Origin: an uncultured Opitutales bacterium | GTDB taxonomy: Bacteria > Verrucomicrobiota > Verrucomicrobiia > Opitutales > Intestinicryptomonadaceae | Direction: 5' to 3' | Assembly (NCBI GenBank): GCA_900548185.1 | Contig: URJJ01000051.1 | Location: 1-14,068 of the forward strand | DNA: 14,068 nucleotides | In this document: one piece after another, positions 6,666-11,789 of the stretch | How positions within the stretch are numbered: the first letter of the stretch is position 1 | Layout of the letters: each line of letters opens with the position of its first letter | Made by a program: the position numbers and the translations under genes | The notes under the pieces: model-generated | The model's input: only the letters and a program-made list of their open reading frames with translations | Database searches by the model: none | Told to the model about the DNA's origin: nothing

Positions 6666-7913
6666 CTAGACCCCGGCGGCTTCCCTTATGGTTTCGGCAA
6701 TGAACCGGGCGTCGCCCTCAGATACGCCGGGGCCGCTCGGAAGGCAGAGGCCGACCCTGAAAAGCGATTCGCTCACCCCGTTTGCATATGCCGGGGCGCC
6801 CCTGTACACGGGCTGGAGGTGCATGGGCTTCCAAAGCGGGCGCGTCTCCACTCCGGCGGCGTCAAGGGCTACGCGTATCGCCTCCACATTGGCGTTCGGC
6901 TCGCAGGCCGTGCGCGCGCATTCCGCCTCGCGCACAACCCCGGCGGCCCCGCCGACCGCGCCCTTGACCGGGGCCGAATAGGCGCCCTCCTGCCCGCGCA
7001 CGTGCAGCTCCGGCGAAACGGCAATCGTGCTCAGCCAGTAGTTGGATTCAAACGGCCCGGAGGGGCTTTTGTGGAAAGATATTCCGGAAACCCCGTCAAA
7101 CAGCTCCGCGTAGAGCCCAGCAAGGCGCCTGTGGTGGGCTATGTGGGCTTCCAGCACTGTCATCTGCCCCCTGCCGATGCCGGCGCAGATGTTCGACATC
7201 CGGTAATTGTAGCCGATTTTTTCGTGCTGGTAGTAGGGATAGCCCTCGCGGGCCTGCGTGGCGTAGAACATTATCCGACGCTTTTCCTCGGGGGAGCCGC
7301 ATACGAGCGCGCCGCCGCCCGACGTGGTTATCATCTTGTTGCCGTTGAAGGAGAACACGCCGTAGCGGCCGAAAGTTCCGCAGGGCCTGCCATTGTAGCG
7401 GCTTCCGAGGGCCTCGGCGGCGTCCTCGACAACCGGGATTCCGTAGCGCTCCGCCACTGCCATTATCGCGTCCATTTTCGCGGGCATCCCGTAGAGGTGG
7501 ACGGGGATTATCGCCTTGGGGGCCCTGCCGGTTTTTGCGATGCGGTCAAGGATAGCCTCCTCAAGAAGCCCGGGATCCATGTTCCAGGTGTCCGGCTCGC
7601 TGTCGACAAACACCGGGGTGGCGCCGAGGTAGGCTGCGGGGTGGCACGACGCGCAGAACGTAAAGGACTGGCAAACGACCTCGTCCCCGGGCCCGACCCC
7701 GCACGCAACCAGAGCCAAATGCACCGCCGCCGTGCCCGAAGACAGGGCAACGACAGACTTCCCCCCGCCCGCGAAGGATTCGAGATCGGCCTCAAAACCG
7801 TCGACATTGGGCCCCAGAGGCACGACCCAGTTTGTGTCGAAAGCCTCCTTTATAAAATCCTGCTCCCTGCCCGACATGTGCGCCAGGCAGAGATATATGC
7901 GCTCTTTTTTCAT
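6666..7913 (-). CDS. DegT/DnrJ/EryC1/StrS-family PLP-dependent sugar aminotransferase
   Basis: 415 residues, fold type I PLP enzyme of the sugar aminotransferase family. The opening (RIYLCLAHMSG, then FDTNWVVPLGPNVDGFE at 25-41) resembles PglE-type enzymes that aminate UDP-4-keto-6-deoxy-GlcNAc. SSGTAA at 58-63 is the phosphate-binding turn, Asp164 in VVEDAAEALG holds the pyridine nitrogen, and Lys193 in SFNGNKMITTSGGG is the PLP lysine. The conserved ETRPLWKPMHLQP is at 356-368. Family role: transfer of an amino group from glutamate to the 4-keto sugar made by the dehydratase encoded next door. Odd point: about 35 Gly/Ala-rich residues (roughly 303-339) sit just before the last conserved helix, where relatives have a short loop. 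The ATG overlaps the stop of a possible 8-codon ORF that has the only strong Shine-Dalgarno sequence nearby. Confidence 0.9.
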   Translation of the reverse strand: MKKERIYLCLAHMSGREQDFIKEAFDTNWVVPLGPNVDGFEADLESFAGGGKSVVALSSGTAAVHLALVACGVGPGDEVVCQSFTFCASCHPAAYLGATPVFVDSEPDTWNMDPGLLEEAILDRIAKTGRAPKAIIPVHLYGMPAKMDAIMAVAERYGIPVVEDAAEALGSRYNGRPCGTFGRYGVFSFNGNKMITTSGGGALVCGSPEEKRRIMFYATQAREGYPYYQHEKIGYNYRMSNICAGIGRGQMTVLEAHIAHHRRLAGLYAELFDGVSGISFHKSPSGPFESNYWLSTIAVSPELHVRGQEGAYSAPVKGAVGGAAGVVREAECARTACEPNANVEAIRVALDAAGVETRPLWKPMHLQPVYRGAPAYANGVSESLFRVGLCLPSGPGVSEGDARFIAETIREAAGV

Positions 7914-7936
7914 ATTTTAAAATTGAAATTCAGCAT
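7910..7936 (-). CDS. Possible 8-codon upstream ORF coupled to the aminotransferase
   Basis: On the minus strand GGAGG (7947-7943) is followed after six bases by ATG and then MLNFNFKI and TGA. The TGA overlaps the aminotransferase start as ATGA. The Shine-Dalgarno sequence is nearly perfect for the mini-ORF but lies 29 bases from the aminotransferase ATG, too far for direct use. Translation of the mini-ORF followed by re-initiation would explain the arrangement. The alternative is that GGAGG is a chance purine run in GC-rich DNA. Confidence 0.3.
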   Translation of the reverse strand: MLNFNFKI

Positions 7937-7947
7937 GGGAAACCTCC
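7914..7947 (-). promoter_or_regulatory. A/T-rich pre-start element of the aminotransferase gene, with Shine-Dalgarno
   Basis: Reading the minus strand: GGAGG, then TCCCATGCTGAATTTCAA, then TTTTAAAAT up to the ATG at 7913. It resembles the element at 6628-6658 in order and spacing of its parts (TCCCA, ATGC, AATTTCAA, ATATG). The A/T run is a sharp change from the flanking GC-rich sequence. This suggests a shared translation-start signal for the last two genes of the operon. Confidence 0.35.
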
Positions 7948-8043
7948 GGGATGCCCGAAGCCCCCTCCACGGCCTTCCGCCCGCAAATCCCGGACGCGCC
8001 CGCAGGGGACGCCGGCTGTCCGTATGAACCGCATAAACGCATG

Positions 8044-8655
8044 TCAGTTGTCGCCCTTGAAAGATTCCGCCGTCGCCCGCCCATTCTGGGAAATCCCCTC
8101 GCGGGCAAGGACCTTTCCAACCGTCATGAGCATGATTTTAAGGTCCAGCAAAAACGAAACGTGGTCGACGTACCATTCGTCCAGCTCGAGCTTCCTGCCC
8201 CAGCTGATTGCGTTGCGCCCGTTGACCTGGGCCCAACCGGTGACGCCCGGGCGGATTTCGTGCCTCCGGCGCTGGCTTTGCGAATAAAGCGGCAGATACT
8301 CCACAAGAAGCGGCCTGGGCCCGACAAAAGACATGTCGCCCTTAAGGATGTTGAAAAGCTGCGGCAGCTCGTCCAGGCTGGAACGCCGCAGAAACCCGCC
8401 CAGCCTCGTCATGCGCATCTCGTCGGGAAGGGGGCTTCCGTTTTCGTCGGTCTCCGACGACATGCTGCGGAACTTGAGGACTTCAAAAATCCGTTCCCCC
8501 CTGCCCGGCCTCGCCTGCCTGAAAAGCGCGGGGCTGCCCATGGCGCACCTCACCACCACGTAGAGCGCGGCAAAAAGCGGGAGCAGGGCGATTATCAAAA
8601 GGGCGGAAAGAAAAATGTCGGCCGGCCTTTTAATGAATGACTGGTAAAGTTTCAT
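8044..8655 (-). CDS. Monotopic phosphoglycosyl transferase (bacterial sugar transferase, PglC/WcaJ family)
   Basis: 203 residues, the minimal PglC-size form of the family. A single hydrophobic N-terminal segment (about 13-36, with a Pro that would give a re-entrant helix) anchors it on the inner face of the membrane. Family motifs are all present: KFRSM at 61-65, the catalytic Asp95-Glu96 in SSLDELPQL, FVGPRPLL at 110-117 and RPGVTGWAQVNGRN at 135-148. Reaction: transfer of a sugar-1-phosphate from a UDP-sugar to undecaprenyl phosphate, the committed step of a glycan assembled on lipid carrier. It is first in a block with the aminotransferase and dehydratase that would supply its amino-sugar donor. 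The 130-base spacer before the aminotransferase holds no acetyltransferase gene. No Shine-Dalgarno sequence precedes the ATG. The exact sugar is unknown. Confidence 0.92.
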   Translation of the reverse strand: MKLYQSFIKRPADIFLSALLIIALLPLFAALYVVVRCAMGSPALFRQARPGRGERIFEVLKFRSMSSETDENGSPLPDEMRMTRLGGFLRRSSLDELPQLFNILKGDMSFVGPRPLLVEYLPLYSQSQRRRHEIRPGVTGWAQVNGRNAISWGRKLELDEWYVDHVSFLLDLKIMLMTVGKVLAREGISQNGRATAESFKGDN

Positions 8656-8731
8656 GCTGCGTTTGGGAAATAAAGCGGACTACACTGCGAAACCCGCCTC
8701 CATGCAATATCAAAAGGAATCCATATTCCCT

Positions 8732-8741
8732 TAAAGATATG
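8732..8741 (-). promoter_or_regulatory. Candidate -10 region of the sugar operon
   Basis: CATATCTTTA on the minus strand, 76 bases before the phosphoglycosyl transferase ATG, is identical to the ten bases containing the candidate -10 of leuD. It sits in an A/T-rich patch within GC-rich DNA. A -35 at proper spacing is not clear (TTGTGC lies about 20 bases away), so this is tentative. Confidence 0.22.
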
Positions 8742-8904
8742 CAATTACAATCCAACATTGCACAACCGCCCGCGAAAGTCAACCCGAACGGAACGCGGGG
8801 CGGCCTGCGCCGAAAGCCGGAAAATGCGCGGCGCACAAAAGCCGGGCAGCGGGCCCAAACGCCTTCCCCCCAAAGCTCAGCGCGGCGCGGACAATATGCG
8901 CGGC

Positions 8905-8924
8905 GCCGGGGCGGAAACCCCGGC
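8905..8924. repeat. Perfect 7-bp inverted repeat
   Basis: GCCGGGG, six-base spacer CGGAAA, CCCCGGC. No U-run follows on either strand, so it is not a terminator. It could be a leader hairpin or a protein site; function unknown. Confidence 0.4.
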
Positions 8925-9221
8925 AAACTCCGCCTTGAGGCGCCTGGAAAACCCCTCGGCGTCCGAGCATAGCACGGATATTGCCGCCAACCCCGGGGCA
9001 AAGTTGCAGGCTCGGCGATAGAAGGCGAGGCGGCGCAAAAATATTTCAAAACCCCGATCCTTCCATTGAGCCGGCGCAAACAGCCTCCAGCGCTTACTCC
9101 GGGCTCCAAGCCGGACTTAAAAGCTTCAAACATCCCGCGATTTTCCGCCATTTGCCTCGGGGCAAAACTCGCAATTTAAAATTCCAACGCCGTAAAAATT
9201 GGGCGGGGGTGGATTCCGGAC

Positions 9222-9248
9222 AAAAAAACGGCCCCTTTTCAGGGGCCG
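9222..9248 (-). terminator. Intrinsic terminator of the gyrB-gyrA operon
   Basis: On the minus strand CGGCCCCT, loop GAAA, AGGGGCCG, then seven T residues (9228-9222). An 8-bp perfect stem with a stable GNRA loop and a full U-run, beginning 33 bases after the gyrA stop: a textbook rho-independent terminator. Confidence 0.95.
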
Positions 9249-9252
9249 CCGC

Positions 9253-9270
9253 CGGCGCGCGAACGCGCCG
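9253..9270 (-). other. Second hairpin between gyrA and its terminator
   Basis: CGGCGCG, loop TTCG, CGCGCCG on the minus strand: a perfect 7-bp stem lying between the gyrA stop and the terminator stem, four bases from the latter. It has no U-run of its own. Two stable hairpins in tandem would make the gyrase message 3' end very resistant to exonucleases. Confidence 0.6.
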
Positions 9271-9281
9271 CAAAATCATGC

Positions 9282-11771
9282 TCAGGATTCCGCGCTCCCC
9301 GACGAATCCGCACTTTCGGAGCCGTCCGGTGAAGTCCCGTCCGCCTCGTCCTCGTCCCGGGTATTTACCACGCGGGAAATACCCACGAGCCTGTCTCCTT
9401 CGGCCAGATTTATGAGGCGCACGCCCTGGGTTGTGCGGCCTATCACGCGCACATCCTTCACGGGCGAGCGCACGGCCTGGCCGCCCTGCGTGAACATCAT
9501 TATTTCGTCGTCCTCGCGGACGGAGAGGGCGCCCGCAACGCCGTGGGTCTTTATGGCGATGACGCCGGAGCCGCCCCTGTTTTGAAGGCGGTATTCGGCG
9601 TAGTCGGTCCTCTTGCCCTGGCCCATTTCCCCGGCGATGAGAAGGGTGCTGTCCCCGTCAACAACTACGATGGCCTTCACGCAGTCGTTCTCCTTTTTGA
9701 GCGTGACGCCGCGCACGCCGCGCGTCGCCCTTCCCTGCGCCCTCAGGTCGTTTTCCGAGAAGCGTATGGACATGCCCGCGTGGGTTATAAGCACGACTTC
9801 GTCGTCCTTTTCGGCGAGAACAACCCCCATGAGGTCGTCGCCTTCGTCGAGGTTTATGCCGATTATTCCGCCCTTGCGGCAGTTCTTGTATTCGGAGAGC
9901 ATCGTCTTTTTGACGACGCCGTTTTTCGTCGCCATTATCAGGCTCTTGGTCTCGTCGTCGAGGTCCTTTACGCATATCATGGCCGCGACCTTCTCGTCGG
10001 GCTGAAGGTCGAGCACGTTTTTAATCGAGCGGCCCTTGGCAGTCCGCGCCCCTTCGGGAATTTCGTACACCTTGTGGACATAGACGCGGCCGTTATTCAT
10101 GAAGAACATTATGTGGTCGTGCGTGGAGGCGGTGAAGAGGTGCTCGATGAAGTCCTCGTCGTACTGCCCGGAGCCTATCACGCCCTTGCCGCCGCGGCGC
10201 TGGGAGCGGTAGGCGCTGACGCCCGTGCGCTTTATGAAGCCGTTGTGCGACACGGTGATGATGCAGCCCTCGTTTGCGATGACGTCCTCCATGCGGAACT
10301 CGCCCTCGGCGGGGAGTATCTGCGTGCGGCGCGGCGTCGAATACTTTTCGCGCATCTTCTTCAAGTCGTCCTTGATGACGGACAGGAGCTTGTGCTCGTT
10401 TTCCAGAATCGAGCGGTACTCCTGTATGAGCTTCATAAGCTCCATGTACTCGTTTTCTATCTTCTCCCGCTCAAGCCCGGTAAGCTGGTAGAGGCGCAAG
10501 TCCAAAATGGCGTTGGTCTGGCGCTCCGAGAGGGGGTACTTGGCCATGAGCGAAGTCTTGGCCTCGTCGCGGTTTTTGCTCGCGCGGATTATCTTTACGA
10601 AATCGTCGAGGTTGTTCAGGGCTATCTTGTAGCCCTCCAGTATGTGGGCCCTGTCCTCGGCCTTGCGCAGGAGGTACTGGGTGCGGCGGTAGATGACGTC
10701 GCGGCGGTGCTCGATGTAGCACTCTATCATCTCCTTTATGTTCATCTGCTTGGGCCTGTTCTTGTCGAGGGCAAGCAGTATGACGCCGAACGAGGACTCG
10801 AGCTGCGTGTGCTTGTAGAGCTTGTTGAGGACCACGCGCGGGGCCTCGCCGCGCTTGAGCTCGATTACGATGCGCGTGTTCTTGTCGGATTCGTCGCGCA
10901 GGTCGCTGACTTCCGTCAGCACCTTTTCGGAGACGAGCTCCGCTATTTTTTCGACGAGCGAGGCGCGGTTTACATTGTAGGGTATCTCCGTTATTACAAT
11001 CTGGTCCTTGCCGTTTTTAAGCTCCTCCGAATGGGCCACGCCGCGCATGCGCACGATGCCCTTGCCGGTCTTCATGTAGCTTTCGATGCCGGAGAGGCCC
11101 GTTATGGTGGCGCCGGTCGGGAAGTCGGGGCCCGGAAGAATCTTTATTATGTCGTCTATCGAAATGGACGGGTTGTCGATTATCGCGCACGTGGCGTCTA
11201 TGAGCTCGCCCAGGTTGTGCGGGGGGATGTTGGTCGTCATGCCGACGGCGATTCCCGTCGAGCCGTTCATGAGAAGCGACGGCAGCGCGGAAGGCAGCAC
11301 CGACGGCTCCGTGGTGGACTCCTTGTAGTTCGGCACGAAGTCGACGGTGTCCTCGTCGATGTCGCGCAGCAGGTCCTCGGCAAGCTCGCTCAATTTGCAC
11401 TCGGTGTACCGGTAGGCGGCGGCGGGGTCGCCGTCTATCGAGCCGAAGTTGCCCTGGGGCATGACGAGCGGGTAGCCCATCACCCAGTCCTGGGCGAGGC
11501 GCACGAGGGTGTCGTACACGGAGCTGTCGCCGTGGGGGTGGTAGTTTTTGAGGACTTCGCCCACGACACCCGCGCACTTGTCGAACGCCCGGTTGTGGAG
11601 CAGGCCCTCGCGCAGCATCGCGTACAGGATTCTGCGCTGCACGGGCTTGAGCCCGTCGCGCACGTCCGGGAGGGCGCGGGAGACTATGACCGACATGGAA
11701 TAGTCGATGTAGGCCCCCTGCATTATCTCTGTTATGCTTGCGGGCAATACTTTTTCGTTTTCTGCGTACAT
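9282..11771 (-). CDS. gyrA: DNA gyrase subunit A
   Basis: 829 residues, complete. It is the breakage-reunion subunit of the A2B2 gyrase that introduces negative supercoils. Numbering matches E. coli closely: the catalytic Tyr is Tyr122 in AAAYRYTE (118-124). The quinolone region reads HPHGDSSVYD (79-88 part), with Ser83 and Asp87 as in quinolone-sensitive enzymes. The GyrA box QRRGGKG is at 524-530 and marks a true gyrase rather than topoisomerase IV ParC. Six beta-pinwheel repeats follow. The last 25 or so residues are an acidic/Ser-rich tail (DEDEADG, then SESADSSGSAES). It starts 18 bases after gyrB, with AAAGG nine bases before the ATG, and ends in a strong intrinsic terminator. Confidence 0.98.
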   Translation of the reverse strand: MYAENEKVLPASITEIMQGAYIDYSMSVIVSRALPDVRDGLKPVQRRILYAMLREGLLHNRAFDKCAGVVGEVLKNYHPHGDSSVYDTLVRLAQDWVMGYPLVMPQGNFGSIDGDPAAAYRYTECKLSELAEDLLRDIDEDTVDFVPNYKESTTEPSVLPSALPSLLMNGSTGIAVGMTTNIPPHNLGELIDATCAIIDNPSISIDDIIKILPGPDFPTGATITGLSGIESYMKTGKGIVRMRGVAHSEELKNGKDQIVITEIPYNVNRASLVEKIAELVSEKVLTEVSDLRDESDKNTRIVIELKRGEAPRVVLNKLYKHTQLESSFGVILLALDKNRPKQMNIKEMIECYIEHRRDVIYRRTQYLLRKAEDRAHILEGYKIALNNLDDFVKIIRASKNRDEAKTSLMAKYPLSERQTNAILDLRLYQLTGLEREKIENEYMELMKLIQEYRSILENEHKLLSVIKDDLKKMREKYSTPRRTQILPAEGEFRMEDVIANEGCIITVSHNGFIKRTGVSAYRSQRRGGKGVIGSGQYDEDFIEHLFTASTHDHIMFFMNNGRVYVHKVYEIPEGARTAKGRSIKNVLDLQPDEKVAAMICVKDLDDETKSLIMATKNGVVKKTMLSEYKNCRKGGIIGINLDEGDDLMGVVLAEKDDEVVLITHAGMSIRFSENDLRAQGRATRGVRGVTLKKENDCVKAIVVVDGDSTLLIAGEMGQGKRTDYAEYRLQNRGGSGVIAIKTHGVAGALSVREDDEIMMFTQGGQAVRSPVKDVRVIGRTTQGVRLINLAEGDRLVGISRVVNTRDEDEADGTSPDGSESADSSGSAES

Positions 11772-11789
11772 TCTGGAAAGCCTTTCTTT

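Larger units (their letters stand above)
8656..9221. other. Non-coding stretch between the sugar operon and the gyrA terminator
   Basis: About 565 bases. It should hold the promoter and leader of the sugar operon at its left end. A 173-codon minus-strand frame runs through it into the sugar transferase start, but its composition is Arg/Pro/Gly/Ser-rich with no recognisable motif and I do not call it. A 7-bp hairpin lies at 8905-8924. I checked for riboswitch, tRNA and small stable RNA landmarks and saw none. Confidence 0.55.

Noticed and set aside
7917..8120. A 67-codon frame between the sugar transferase and the aminotransferase, considered as a remnant acetyltransferase
   Set aside because: It shows no nucleotide-binding or hexapeptide-repeat pattern of PglD-like enzymes, and all frames in this short spacer are equally open.
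8630..9151. A 173-codon minus-strand frame upstream of the sugar transferase
   Set aside because: It is Arg/Pro/Gly/Ser-rich without motifs, overlaps the sugar transferase start in another frame, and has no ribosome site. It looks like random GC-rich translation.
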